Positions 12,942 to 25,169 of a stretch of 64,000 nucleotides of DNA are shown piece after piece. Position 1 is the stretch's first letter; every line of letters starts with the position of its first letter. Source of the DNA: Inia geoffrensis. Its lineage: Eukaryota; Chordata; Mammalia; Artiodactyla; Iniidae. The stretch covers positions 63,720,001-63,784,000 of the forward strand of contig CM070907.1 in assembly GCA_036417435.1 (NCBI GenBank), given 5' to 3'. The notes under the pieces were generated by a model. It saw nothing but the letters and a program-made list of their open reading frames with translations, was not told the origin of the DNA and searched no databases. The translations under genes and the position numbers were made by a program.

Positions 12942-13372
12942 CAGTGCCTTCCAATATAAATATAATGTGAGCCATGTATATAATTTAAAACTTTCTAGCA
13001 GCCACACTAAAAAATAAGTGAAGTTAATTTTAATAATATATTTTTAATCCAATATATGCAAAAATTACCATTTCAACATGTAATCAATTTAAAAATGAAA
13101 TATTTCACTTTTTTTGTACTAACTTTTTCAAAATCTGGCATGTATTTTGTATTTACAGCTCGTCTCAGTTTAGATTACAAATTTTCAAAGGCTAAAGTGA
13201 AATGTAGTATTACCAAAACAATGAAGTTGTATTTATGGGAAAACATTTTACTCTGCTTTAACTTTTAAATTTAACTTCATTAAAACCAAAATTTAAAAAT
13301 TCAGTTCCTCAGTCACGCTAATCCCATTTCATGTGCTCAATGTGCTAGAGGCTACCATATTGGAAAGTACAG
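12942..13372. mobile_element. non-autonomous hAT DNA transposon
   Basis: 431-bp element. The left end CAGTGCCTTCCAATA matches the reverse complement of the right end, CTGTACTTTCCAATA. It is flanked by 8-bp duplications TTCTAAAG (12934-12941) and TTCTAGAG (13373-13380), the size expected for hAT. It has no transposase frame. Confidence 0.8.
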
Positions 13373-13543
13373 TTCTAGAGTGATCTAATCTATTCCAACA
13401 CATTTTGATGATTCCAGATCTCTTTTCTGAACTCCTGAAGAGCCTCATGTCCTATAAGAACTTCAAAATCAATATATACAAAACAGAACTCATCTCTTTC
13501 TTCTGTGTCTTCCCATATCCCTTATCTTAAGAAATGACGTTAA

Positions 13544-13671
13544 GGAATTCCCTGGTGGTCCAGTGGTTAGGACTCTGTGATTTCACTGTGGAGGGCCTGG
13601 GTTCAATCCCTGGTCAGGGAACTAAGAACCCACAAGCCAGGTGGTACAGCCAAAAAAAAAAAAAAAAAAAA
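13544..13671 (+). mobile_element. short CHR-type SINE
   Basis: GGAATTCCCTGGTGGTCCAG to CAAGCCAGGTGGTACAGCC plus an A-tail of about 20. Flanks show an imperfect GAAATGACGTTA / GAAATGGCATTA duplication. Confidence 0.9.
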
Positions 13672-13849
13672 CGGAAATGGCATTAATTTCTATCAAGCTA
13701 GTTGCCCACAGCTTAAATATCACTATTGATTTCTCCTTCCTCCCCACCTTATCCATTCAATGATTATGCTGAGTACAATCACATCTCCCTCCAAAAAGTT
13801 CTTAAATTTGTTCACTAGTCTACTTCTGCATCTACTAGGCAGTTTAGGC

Positions 13850-13990
13850 CAGTGTTTCTCAAACGCTACTGTACCAACTAATCATTTGGGGAGCTTGTAA
13901 GTGTAGATTCTGATTCAGTAGGTCTGGGGTGGGTCTGCACTTCCAGCAAGGTTCCAGGTGGTACTGCCATTGCTCCTGCTTCTCCATTAA
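13850..13990 (+). mobile_element. MER5A-like hAT-Charlie fragment
   Basis: Starts CAGTGTTTCTCAAAC and contains GATTCTGATTCAGTAGGTCT and GGGTGGGTCTGCA, the core of MER5A. Its right end is missing. Confidence 0.8.
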
Positions 13991-14057
13991 CCATATTTTG
14001 AATGGGAAAGGTTTAGGCTGTCCTTGAAAGAGTCTCTTCAAGAATCTCTTTGCTACT

Positions 14058-14263
14058 TTTTTTTTTTTTTTGCAGTACGCGGGCCTCACACTCTTGTGGC
14101 CTCTCCCGTTGTGGAGCACAGGCTCCGGACGCGCAGGCTCAGTAGTTGTGGCTCACGGGCCCAGTTGCTCCGTGGCATGTGGGATCCTCCCAGACCAGTG
14201 CTCGAACCCGTGTCCCCTGCATTAGCAGGCAGATTCTCAACCACTGCGCCATCAGGGAAGCCC
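14058..14263 (-). mobile_element. deleted-type CHR SINE
   Basis: About 205 bp on the minus strand, T-run then GCAGTACGCGGGCCTCACAC to CATCAGGGAAGCCCC. Confidence 0.92.
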
Positions 14264-15960
14264 CTATAAACATTCTTACACAAGTTTTTACAGACATTTG
14301 CACTCAATTTGTTATTTGGGGGAGGATATACTTAGGAGTGAAACTGCTGCATCATAAGGTAGATGTATGTTTAGCTTCCTTTTTAAAGAAGTTCATGTTC
14401 AAGTATTTTGCCAAATTTAAAAGCTTTCTTATTGATCTGTAGAGTTCTTTATATAAATATTATGGATATAATCCTTCATCAGATATATCAGATATATGTA
14501 TTACAAGTACATTCTCTCAGTCTGTGATTTGCCTATTCAACTTTCTGCTGATGTGATGATAGAAGTTCTCAATTTTAATGAAGTCAGATTTATCAATTTT
14601 GTCTTTAAAGGTTTGTGCTTTTTCTGTCATGTTTAAGAAATCTTTACCTACCCCAAAATTGTCAAGTTGCTCTTCTGCATTTTCTTCTAGAGCTATTATT
14701 TTTTTAGCTTTCATGTTTAAATCTATGATCTACCTTGAATTAATTTTGGGGTTTGATGTGAGGTAGGGTTTATTGCTTTTCCTATATGAATATGAAATTG
14801 TTGAAGTGCCTTTTAATGAAGAGACTATCATTTCCCTGCTGAACTGCAGTGATACTTTTGTCATAAACCAAGTGACTCTATAGGTATAGGTGTATTTCTG
14901 AACTCTGTTTTGTTACATTGGTCTATTTGTGTATCCTTGCACTAATACCCCACTGTCTTAATTACTGCAGCTTTATAATAAGTTTTGAAACTCTGGTAGT
15001 ATAAGTTCTCCAATTTTATTCATCTTTAAGATTATCTTGGCTATTTTAGATTCTTTGTATTTCCATATAAATTTAAGATTCAGCCTGTCAATATGCACCA
15101 GCTATTCATGCTGGGCTTTTGATTGCATTTACATTGAATCCACACATCAGATTGGGGGAAACTGAAAGCAATATTCAGCCTTTTGATTCATAAACATGAT
15201 GTAGCTCTCCATTTACTTAGGTCATCTTTAATTTCTATAGTCCAAACTTGCACTATTTTGTAGTTTTCAATATTAGCTTTATAGAACTTTTCTTAAACTT
15301 GTTTCTAGATATTTGATTTTTTTAATTCTACTATAAGTGGTTTTTTTTTTTTTAATGCGGTATGCAAGCCTCTCACTGTTGTGGCCTCTCCCATTGCAGA
15401 GCACAGACTCCAGACGTGCAGGCTCAGCGGCCATGGCTCACGGGCCCAGCCGCTCCGCGGCATGTGGGATCTTCCCGGACCAGGACACAAACCTGTGTCC
15501 CCTGCATCAGCAGGCAGACTCTCAACCACTGCACCACCAGGGAAGCCCTACACTGATGGAATTTTAAAATGTTAAACTGTCCTTTTATTCCTGGAATAGA
15601 CCCCTCTTGGTTATGATGCATTATGTATTTTTTTATATCCCTGGAATCCTATTTATTAATATTTTGTTAGGATTATTACATCTACATTCAAAGGAGACAC
15701 TGGCCTGTAATTTTTCTTTTTTGTAATGTCCTTTTTAGGTTTGATATTAATGTTTTACTGGTCTTAAAAAAGTGTGATCAAAAGTGTTCCCTCTTTTTCT
15801 ATTCTTTGGAAGAGTTTTTGTAAATATGATATTATTTTGCCCTTAAATATTTGGAAGAATTCACCATTAAAGCCATATGGGTCTGCTATTTTTTTTGTGG
15901 AAAAGCTTTTTTAAAATCTGGAAGTAATTTGTTTTGGGTCAACGCATCAGATTTTAGTCA
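14264..15960 (-). mobile_element. old L1, ORF2 C-terminal and 3' part
   Basis: Minus-strand L1. Plus-strand text gives the reversed ORF2 end ('ttgtgtatccttgcactaa', 'ttaattactgcagctttata', 'attatcttggctatttt') and further inward 'attcaccattaaagccat'. The frames are heavily disrupted. A SINE at 15341-15548 splits it. Confidence 0.75.
15341..15548 (-). mobile_element. deleted-type CHR SINE nested in L1
   Basis: T-run then ATGCGGTATGCAAGCCTCTC to CCACCAGGGAAGCCC. The L1 sequence resumes on both sides, so the SINE is the younger element. Confidence 0.92.
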
Positions 15961-16169
15961 TGGGTCATTTCCTTTTTCAAGATAAATGTTATATCTTAAG
16001 TGATGAATTAAAAGTTTATATAAAAATAATAAGCTATAGATATGTTTTTATATTAAGAAAATAAAAAACTGGTAATCCTCAACTTAGTTTTTGCTTCATG
16101 TATTTTGAAGCTCTGTTATTAAGAGCATAAAAGTAATAGGATAATTAGGATATAAAAATTAGGATTTTT
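15961..16169. other. AT-rich joint between two LINE units
   Basis: About 200 bp of AT-rich sequence not clearly belonging to either neighbouring element. Confidence 0.3.
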
Positions 16170-17109
16170 ATGTTCATAAATTGAGCTCTTTTTCATTATG
16201 AAATGACACTGTTTATCTCTGGTAACATCCTTTGCTCTGGAATCTAACTTGTCTGATGTTGATATAACACTCCAGTTTTCTGTTGATTAGTGTTAGCATG
16301 GTATAATTTTTGCCAACCGTTTAGTTTGTTCCTATTTGTTTATATTCCAAATGTATTTCTGGTAAGCAACCTATAGTGGGGTTTTGCTTTTTAACTAACC
16401 TGACAATCTCTGACTTTTTATTAGGGGTGTTTAGATGACTTAGATTATGTTTAACATGATTATCGATATGGTTGGGTTTAAATCTACCATCCTGCTGTTT
16501 TCTATTTGTCTTACCTGGTTTTTGTTTCCTTTGTTCTCTTCTTCTGCCTTCTTTTGGATTAACTGATTTTTAAATTCCATTTTAGGGGGATTACTTGTGA
16601 TAATCCTTTGTTGTATTATTTTAGTGGTTAAGTACGGGGTTTATAGTATACATATTTAACCTATCACAATCTATCTTCAAATGATAACATACCACTTCAC
16701 GTATAGTATAAGAACCTTACAAGTGTATAATTCCATTTCCCCCTTCCAGCCTTTGTGCTATTGTTGACATATATTTTACTTTCATATATTTTATAAACCC
16801 TGCAATACATTGTTATAATTTTTGCTATAGACAGTCAATTTCCTTTCTAAAAGAAGTATCAGTCTGTTAAATTATGTAGAAAACTAAAAATGAAATCACA
16901 AACTGTTGTTACAATAGTACTATGTTGTATTATTGCCCATGTATTTACCTTTACTGAGATCTTTATTTCTTCATATGGCTTTGAGTTACTTCAAATGTCC
17001 TTTCATTTCAATTTGCAAGATTCATTTTAGCATTTCTTGCAGGGCAGGTCTAAAGGTAATAAACTTCCTCAGCTTTTGTTTATCTGGGAATATCTTGATT
17101 TCACCCTCA

Positions 17110-17228
17110 TTTTTTTTTTTTTTTTTTTTTTCTGCACTGCATGGCTTGTGGGATCTCAACCAATGATTGAACCCGGGCCCTTGACAGTGACAGCATGAGT
17201 CCTAACCACTGGACCACTGGGGAATTTC
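17110..17228 (-). mobile_element. short CHR-type SINE nested in LINE
   Basis: T-run then CTGCACTGCATGGCTTGTGG to CTGGACCACTGGGGAATTTC, about 119 bp. Flanking CACCCTCA / CTCCCTCA-like duplication. Confidence 0.85.
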
Positions 17229-17405
17229 CTCTCCCTCACTTTTGAAGGACCATTTTGCCAGTTAAAGGATTCTTGGTTGATTGTTTTTTTGTTTGTTTTT
17301 TCTTTCTTTTAGCAGTTTGAATATATTGACCCACTGCCTTTTGGCCTCCAAAGTTTCTGATGAAAACTCTTTTAATTTTATTGAGAATCCCCTGTATGTG
17401 ATGTG

Positions 17406-18221
17406 TCACCTCTCTCTTGTTGCTTTCAAGATTCTATCTTTGTCTTTGTTTTTCAAAAGTTTGATTACATTGTGTCTCAGCGTGGGTCTCTTCCAGTTCA
17501 TCCAACTTGGAGTTTGTTGAGTTTCTTGGATGCTTATATTCATGTCTTTCATCAAATTTGGGACGTTCTCAGCCATTATTTCTTTAAATATTCTCTCTGC
17601 CCCTTTCTCTCTCTCTTCTCCTGGGACTTCCAAAATGCATATGATGATCTGCTTGAAGATGTCCCACAAGTCTGTTAGGTTCTGTTTACTTTTCTTCAAT
17701 CTTACTTTCTGTTACTCAGACTCAATAATTTCCATTGTCCTATCTTCAACTTCACCGATTCTTTCTTCTGCCTGTTTAAATCTACCTTTGAATCACCATA
17801 GTGAATTTTTCATTTTAGTTATTTTACTTTTCAGCTCCAGAATTTTTTTGGTTTCTTTATAGCTTTTCTGTCTCTTTATTGATATTTCCATTTTGTTCAT
17901 ACACTGTTTTCTAGACTTCCTCTATGTCTTTCTTTAGTTCTTTGGGCATCTATAAGACAGTTAATTTAAAGTCTTTGTCTAGTATATCTGCCATAACATC
18001 TTTTCAGGGACAGTTTCTGTTGATTTATTTTTCCCTTTCAATGGGCCATGCTTTCCTGTGTCTTTGTATGCCTTGTGATTTTGTTGTTGTTGGAAATTGG
18101 ATACTGAATCTAATGAAGTGGTAACTCTGGAAATCAGATTCTCCTCTTTTATCAGAGTTTTCTGTTTTTTGTTTTTGTGAATTGTTTTTGTTTTTTTTCT
18201 TGTAGGCTGTTTCTGTGCCAA
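17406..18221 (-). pseudogene. decayed L1 ORF1 (nucleic-acid-binding protein) remnant
   Basis: Two open stretches on the minus strand. The one at 17979-18221 has the ORF1 N-terminus with the motif ENLISRVTTSLDSVSNFQQQ. The one at 17406-17699 has the RRM/C-terminal region with FKEIMAENVPNLMKDMN and RPTLRHNVIKL. Stops and a frame change separate them, so no full ORF1 protein can be made. Confidence 0.75.
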
Positions 18222-18839
18222 GAATCAGCCTGAGGAGAAAACTTAATATCTTCTATGGTCTTTTCTGAGTGTTTGCTTTTCCCTGGGCATGTGTAGTGAC
18301 TTGCTGATTTCCCCCATATATGCAGTTGCCTTTGAATGTCCTAGTCTTTAATGCATGGCTCCCAAAAGGGGAAAAAGAGAAAAATGAAGAGTGGGAACAG
18401 GGTGCTGGCCCTTAAACCTCATGGAAGTCACTTCACCTGGAGGGAGAGGGGCTTGTAACAGTGGGGTGGAGGAGGTGTAACAATGATTGGTTGCCTCTTT
18501 GTCAGCACCTTTGTGATCAGAAGCAGCAATCAGTGGTCAGAGAACAGAGCACTGATTTTTGGAGGACAGGTTCCTTTTTGCCCACCCTGGCTGCTGCAGG
18601 GACACAGGTGCCTTCTATGGGATGGGGGTGGGGTGTAGATAGCAGCTACTGTGCTAAGAGCTGAAATTGACCAAAATTAACTGCATTTTACCATCCAAGC
18701 CTTCACATGGTAGATGCAAGCACTTAATAGACTCCAGATTTCCAAAATAGAGATAGATTCTGCATTGTCTAAGTGAGGAGACAGATTTCTGGTGCTTCCT
18801 ACTCCACCATCTTCCCAGAATTCTCTCCAGCTGATTGTC

Positions 18840-20420
18840 TTTTAAAGAGATTTAAATAATAAGAAAAAAGTCTTTATGTTTACCCATGTAGTTACCATTT
18901 CTTGTGCTCTTCATTCCTTTGTACAAATTCAGGTTTCCATCTGCTATTATTTTCCTTCTATTTGAAGGACGTCCTTTAATATTTCTTGTGGTGCAGGTTT
19001 TCTAGTGAGGATTCTTTTATCTATCTCTGAAAAAAAGTCTTTATAGTTACTTAATTTTTGAAAGTTATTTTTGATGGGTAAAATATTTTAGGTTGACAGA
19101 TTTTGGTTTTAGCATTTTAAAGACATTGCTTTAACTTCCATTGTCTTCTAACTTACATTGTTTCCAACAAGAAATTTACTGTCATACTTATCATTATTTG
19201 TTGTGAGTAAGTAGTCTTTTCTCTTTGGCGGCTTTTAAGTTTTCTCTTTGTCATTGGTTTTAAGTAATTTGAATATGATATACCCCAGTGTAAATTTCTT
19301 TGTTTCTTGTGCTTGATGTTCACTGAGCTTCTTGGATCTGTGGGTATATCATCTGCATTAAATTTGGAAAAAGACTGCTGATTATTTCTTGAAATATTTT
19401 TTATGTCCCTACCTTTCTTCTCATTCATGGATTCCCATTATATTTTCCTGCTTGAGGTTGTCCTACAGCTCACTGGTACTCTGTTCACTTTGTTTTCCAG
19501 CTTTTTTCTCTCTCTACTTCATTATGGATTTTTTTTTTTTTTTGGCTATGTTTTCAAATTCACCAATCTTTCTTCTTGCCACTAATCCCATCCGATATAT
19601 TTTTCATCTCAGGCACTGTAATTTTTATCTCTAGAAGTTTACATTGAGTCTTGTTTTTTTAATCACCCATGTCACTACTTAACATGTTCTCTCTTCTTGA
19701 ACATATAAAATATTTTTAAAAATAACTATTTTAATGTCCTTGTCTACTAATTCTACTATTTTTGTCACTGCTGGGTCAGTTTCAGTTATGTGATTTTTGG
19801 CCTCATTATGGATAATATCAATATTTTCCTGCTTCCTTGCATGCCTGATAATTTTTTACTGGATGTTAAGCATTGTAAATTTTACCTTGTTTGGTGCTTG
19901 AGACTTTTCTATTCCTACAACTACTGAGTTTTGTTCTGGGAGGCAGTTAAGTTACTTTGAAACAGGTTGACTCTTTGGCGTCTTCCTTTTGAGCTTTTTT
20001 GGGGCAGAACCAGAGCAGCCTTTAGTCCAGGGTTAATTTTCCCCAGTATTGAGGCAAGACTCTAACTACTCTACCCAGTGCCCCATGAATGATGAAGTTT
20101 TCTACTCTGTTGGGAACAGGTACTTTTCCTGGGCCTGTGTGATCTGTGGACACTGTTCCCTCTGATCCTTTTGGTTGGTTCTTTTCCTGGCCTCGGGGAG
20201 TTTTCTCACATGCATTCGCTAATCACTACTCAGCTGAATACTTAAGGGGATCCTCTAAAGATCTCTGTATCTCTCTCTTTTTGTGGCTCTCTCCCCTTTC
20301 TGCACTGTGGCTTGAAAACTTCCTGCAGGAGGTTAGCTGGGGCTATAGTTGAATTTACCTGAGCTATTTCCCATCTCTCAGGGATTCCTTTCTTGCCTGA
20401 TGCCTTATTTTGATTTTCTT
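18840..20420 (-). mobile_element. second HAL1-like unit
   Basis: Plus-strand text 'tacccatgtagttaccattt', 'gatatttcttgtggtgcagg', 'gagcttcttggatctgtg', 'gtaagcattgtaaattttacc' and 'tcagctgaatacttaagg' runs in the same order as the unit at 10.2-12.1 kb. ORF1-type remnants lie at 19153-19428 on the minus strand. It lies almost directly against the previous unit. Confidence 0.6.
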
Positions 20421-20479
20421 ATCATATATTTTATTTCAACATGCTATAAAACTCATATGATATAGCTATTAATTGTTTC

Positions 20480-21530
20480 CCCTAACAGTCAATAATCTTC
20501 TATTTTTTTCCATTAATTTATCTTCCCTAGGGCTGTTCATTCCTTTCTGAACTTTCATGGGATAATTTTCCTTTAATCAGAAGTACATCCTCATTTTTTT
20601 CTCTTAGATTTTATCTGAGAAACTTTTGAAATTTTGTTTTTGATTTTGAAGGATATTTCCTAGGTATAGTATTCTAGTTTGGCAGTTTTTTCTTTTAGCA
20701 CTTTAAAGCTACCACTCCATTGTTTTGTGCTTTGATGTTTTTGTTGTGAAATCAGAGGTATTTCTTGCTATTGTCTTTTTTGACTGATGCTTTTAAGGTT
20801 GTCTTTTTAGCTTTAGTTTCATCAGGTGTGGTGTCCGTGTATTTATCCTTAACCTTGGAGCTGTGGTTAATGTCTTTCATCAGTTTGGTTATTTCTCAGC
20901 CACTGTTTCTTTCCTTTTTTTTTTCTAATTTTCTTTCATTTATTTATTTGGCTGTGTTGGGTGTTCATTCCTGCATGCGGGCTTTCTCTAGTTGCAGCGA
21001 CGGGGGGCTACTTCTCAGTGCGGTGCGCGGGCTTCTCATTGTGGTGGCTTCTCTTGTGGTGGAGCACAGGATCTAGGTGCACGGGCTTCAGTAGTTGTGG
21101 CACATGGGGTCAGTAGCTGTGGCTCGCGGGCTCCAGAGCGCAGACTCAGTAGTTACGGCGCACGGGCTTAGTTGCTCTGCGGCATGTGGGATCTTCCTGG
21201 ACCAGGGCTCGAACCTGTGTCCCCTGCATTGGCAGGCAGATTCTTAACAACTGTGCCACTAGGGAAGTCCCCACTGTTTCTTAAATAACTATATCTTTCT
21301 CATTCTCTCTTCCTAGAACTTATTTGCCTAACATTTCTCATACTACGTGAGGTTCTTTTTACCCATTTTCCTTTCTGAGGTTCAATTTGGATAATTTCTT
21401 CAAGTTCATTAATCCTGACATATGCTGTGTTATTTTCTGTCTGCTGTTAAGATCCTCCAATGAGTTCTTTATTTTGAGTTTACTTATGAATTATTTATAT
21501 AAGCTTACTTATCCCAGAACTCTGGGCTAC
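20480..21530 (-). mobile_element. third clustered HAL1-like unit, interrupted
   Basis: The same landmark order is recognisable but diverged: 'gtagtattctagtttggcag', 'agcactttaaagctacc', 'ttggttatttctcagccac', then after the SINE 'aatttcttcaagttcatta'. Split by a long-form SINE at 20912-21271. Confidence 0.5.
20912..21271 (-). mobile_element. long-form CHR SINE nested in LINE
   Basis: About 355 bp, T-rich start then TTTGGCTGTGTTGGGTGTTC to CACTAGGGAAGTCC. The duplication CACTGTTTCTT lies at about 20901-20911 and 21272-21282. Confidence 0.92.
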
Positions 21531-21534
21531 TTCT

Positions 21535-22770
21535 TATTAAAAAACCCTCATTGAGATATATTTTATGTACAACAAACTAAACCTATTTAAAGAGTACATT
21601 TTGATGAGTTTTGACAGTTGTATACTACTGTGAAAGTATTACCGTACTCAAGATACTGAATATCTTCATTACCTCCAAACGATTTCTCATGCCCATTTAC
21701 AATTCATCTCTGCTTCTGATCCTGGCCCCAGCCAGTTACTGAATTGCTTGATCCCTCTAAATTAGTTTTCATTTTCTAGAATTTTACACAAATGAAGTCA
21801 CACAGTAAGTACTCTTTGTATCTGATTTCTATAAATCAATATAATGATTTTGAGCTTCATCAATGTTGTTGCCTATACCAGTAGTTCATTCCTTTCTATT
21901 ACTGAATAGTGTTACATTGTATGGATATACTACCTGTTGTTTATTTATTTACCATTTAATGGACATATGGGTCATTTCACAGTTTTGGCTATTGTGAATA
22001 AAGCTGCTGTGAATATTTATGTATAACAGTTTGCGTGAACATACGTTTTTATTTTTTCCTGTTGAATGCTTAGAACCAGAGTGGCTAAGTCATATGGTAG
22101 ATGTATATTTAACTTTGTAAGAAAGGGCCAGTTTTTCAAAGTACATTGAACCACATGACATTCTTACCTGCAGAATATAAGTTCTAATTACTCCATATCT
22201 TCATCAACACTTGTGTTATCAGCCTTTTTAATTGTAGCCATTCTAATGTTGCAGTGGTATCTCATTGTGGTGTTAATATGTGTTTCCCTAATAACCAGTT
22301 ATGTTGAGAATCTTTTCATCTGCTTATTGGCCAATTGTATATCTACTTTTGTAAAATATATGTTCAGACATTTTGCCCATTTAAAAAATTGAGCTGTCCT
22401 CTTATTATTGAGTTTTAGGAATATTTAAAAAATATATATTTTGTATACCAGTTGTCAGATATTTGCATTGTGAATATTTTTTTCCTGTTATGTCTTTCCT
22501 TTTCATTTCATAATGGTGTCTTTTGAAAAGCAAAAGTTTTCAATTTTAATAAAGTTCCATTTATGAAATTTTAAACTTTTATTATTAATGCTTTTTGTGT
22601 TCTAAGAAATATTTGCTAAACCCCAAGATTGCAAGATTTTCTCTTACATTTTATTCTAGAAGTTTTATCGTTTTACTTTTAGACTTAGGTCTATGATCCA
22701 TTTTCAGTTAATCTTTGTGTATTGTGTGAAGTGAGTTGGCTGACCAATTTATCACACAATGCCAAAATCA
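21535..22770 (-). mobile_element. L1M 3' end, 5'-truncated
   Basis: Minus-strand L1 UTR and ORF2 end. Plus-strand landmarks are 'agagtacattttgatgag', 'gaagtcacacagtaagtac', 'tggacatatgggtcatttc' and 'ctatgatccattttcagtt'. No open frame is preserved. Confidence 0.75.
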
Positions 22771-23391
22771 ACTACATTTCAGTTCTTTTCAGAGTATGTT
22801 CATTTATTAGTAGTCTCCATTAAAAAACAGTCAAGAAATATTCTTTTCTCTATAGAAATTACATTTTGTTTTGGTATGCAGAATGGTACAATATAATGGT
22901 AAAATTGGGTGAGTAACTGCGAGTTTAGTATTTTTGGAAGCCAACATTTTTCTCTCATTTAACTTTTCCCATTGTTTCTTTAAGCATACTGGAATTTCCT
23001 CTATTAGCATTTATGAATTTCATTCATTTTATGAATGAAAAACTGAAGCTCTGAAGTATTAACATTTTTTTCAGTGATACAATTATTTATGCTAACATCA
23101 GATGTAAACTCAGGTCTTCAATTGCAAAATTCTTTATTTTAGCTTATGTGAAATGGAAAAAAAGATGCAAAGTGTTTATAAGAATGACAGGTCAGATGAG
23201 TATAGCATAAATATTAACTTAGTATTCATAAATAGATAATATTATATACATGGGTATCATTAGCATATTTATTATTCATTGAGGTCACATCTATTAAACA
23301 TGGGAGAGTCCTATTGTATGAGTTTTATCCTGCAGATAGGCCAGGTAGAATGGTGACAGTGTGCTATCTATTACTAGAAATATTTTCTTTT
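22771..23391. other. intergenic, nothing recognised
   Basis: AT-rich, no gene signal. It ends in the left target duplication of the next SINE. Confidence 0.4.
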
Positions 23392-23597
23392 TTTTTTTTT
23401 TTTTTTTCGGTATGCGGGCCTCTCACTGCTGTGGCCTCTCCCGTTGCGGAGCACAGGCTCCAGACGTGCAGGCCCAGCAGCCATGACTCACGGGCCTAGC
23501 CGCTCCGTGGCACATGGGATCCTCCCGGACCGGGGCACGAACCCATGTCCCCTGCATTGGCAGGCGGACTCTCAACCACTGCGCCACCAGGGAAGCC
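23392..23597 (-). mobile_element. deleted-type CHR SINE
   Basis: T-run then CGGTATGCGGGCCTCTCACT to CCACCAGGGAAGCC. A perfect 16-bp duplication AGAAATATTTTCTTTT lies at 23376-23391 and 23598-23613. Confidence 0.95.
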
Positions 23598-23883
23598 AGA
23601 AATATTTTCTTTTTAAATAGTCTGACTTGATGAATTTTCCTACATTTCTCCCTTGGGATATCATTCTATAGCTTAGTCTTAAAGTATTCTCATTTGTCAT
23701 ATTATCTAATTTCTCTTTGGTCTGTTGTGTTACATCTTTGCCATTTTGTCTGTCAAAAGTTTATAAATAGCAGTCACTCCCAATGACATTAATCATTCTG
23801 GGGCCAGTCTTCCCAAGACTAGCACTTATCCTTTTAGTTGTTTGGTAGCTTCCCCTCATCTCTCTCAGAAATTTCTCTGATTG

Positions 23884-24139
23884 CAGTTGACCCTTGAACA
23901 ATGGGGAGAGGGTGAGGTGTGGAGTGCCAACACTCCCTGTAGTGGAAAATCCCCCTATAACTTTACAGTTGGCTCTCAGCCCCCACCCCACACCCCACCC
24001 CCACCCCCATATCTGCTGTTCTGCATCTGTGGATTCAACTATCCCAGGGTCTGTAGTACTATAGGATATGTTTAGTGAAAAAAATCTGCATGCAAGTGGA
24101 CCCGGACAGTTCAAACTCATGCTGTTTGAGGATCAACTG
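23884..24139. mobile_element. Tigger/MER2-like non-autonomous DNA transposon
   Basis: 256 bp with terminal inverted repeats. The left end is CAGTTGACCCTTGAACAA. The right end, reverse complemented, is CAGTTGATCCTCAAACA. Internal 'gtggacccggacagttcaaa' is typical. The C-rich tract at 23980-24008 is a local expansion. No transposase. Confidence 0.8.
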
Positions 24140-25169
24140 TTTAGTTGCCTTCTGACATATGGATTCTTTATGCCATGTAATGAAATACCAACTCCATTTT
24201 AATACAGTACTGAAGAATATAATAGTCTGTGTGAGTGATCAAGTCATCCTCTTATTCCAGAGCCTTCAGGAACCATCTACACCTTCCAAGTAAATCCCAA
24301 ACCTCTTTACTAAGCATTCAGACCAATCATCTCAGAAGTAACCTCCCTCCCCTTGTACTCCTATTACATTGTCTTTATACCTCTAACATGAGAGTAAAAC
24401 ATAGCTTTACAATAGAGTTGCAGTGCATAAGCGCTTAATTTATGTGAATTCAAGTCTATGTAAAGCTGAAAGAGAATAATTTGATTTAAATATTTCAGTC
24501 TTAACCACCAGTCCTTTATCAGTTAGGGTTAAATCAAAGAAACAGAACCTCTATAACTGATAGAAAATATGGGATTTATCATGGGCATTAGCTCTTACAA
24601 TTATGTAAGAGCTGGTTAAGCAGACTGTGTCTGCTGTTGGGCCTAAAGTCAGCAGGGCAGTAGTCAGGATGGAAAGTGGTCATAAAATGGGATAGAGTAA
24701 AAGGAAAGATTGGAACTGGTGAGGACAAGTGGAACCACAAGGACAAGGTGGAATCTGCATGTGTCCCTCGTTGCATCCAACTTCAGTGATATGAATGACC
24801 TGTAGGATAACCTGGTACCTTTGGCCACACTGTTGAACATGCACCTAGTTGAGGATTCAGAAAAGCTGAAGGAGAGACCTGGTGGGAGCTGGATCGCTGC
24901 AGGACAGGCTGCTTGCCCATGCCAACATGGTGAGCCACCATGATTAGTGCCTGGCCCTAAAGTGATTTTCAGAGCAAAAAAAGTCTTCTGCTTTACTTCT
25001 GCCTTCCAAATCTCACGTAAATTTATCTTTTAACTAACCCTAACCTAGAGTCATACAGGGAAGGGGATCCTGAGAAATGCAGTTCCATCTTAGCTAACTT
25101 GGCATACTACAAAGTCACCATAAACCCTTGAGTTAGCAAGGGGTTGAAGATACACAACTGGTAATTTTC
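24140..25169. other. intergenic, nothing recognised
   Basis: A mixed single-copy-looking stretch. The part around 24520-24760 may be an old repeat but no family is recognised. No splice-flanked frame is visible. Confidence 0.35.

Larger units (their letters stand above)
12115..13845 (+). mobile_element. L2-like LINE, interrupted
   Basis: Low-complexity C/T-rich strand with old L2 ORF2-end phrases: 'tacaaaacagaactcatc', 'ttcccatatcccttatct', 'tgatttctccttcctccc' and 'acaatcacatctccctcc'. It is split by a hAT element (12942-13372) and a SINE (13544-13671). The left boundary is uncertain. Confidence 0.55.
16170..18815 (-). mobile_element. HAL1-like / L1M unit reaching the 5' end
   Basis: Minus-strand unit of about 2.6 kb. 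Its 5' end at about 18790 reads, on the minus strand, GAAGATGGTGGAGTAGGAAG, the usual L1M/HAL1 leader. ORF1 remnants follow (17406-18221). Then comes a long 3' region with reversed phrases such as 'tgtttaacatgattatcg' and 'tataagaaccttacaagtg'. A short SINE interrupts it at 17110-17228. No intact frame remains. Confidence 0.7.

Noticed and set aside
17406..17699. 97-codon minus-strand frame with a clear protein family match
   Set aside because: It is a decayed fragment of L1 ORF1, broken by stops, so it is listed as a pseudogene and not a functional gene.
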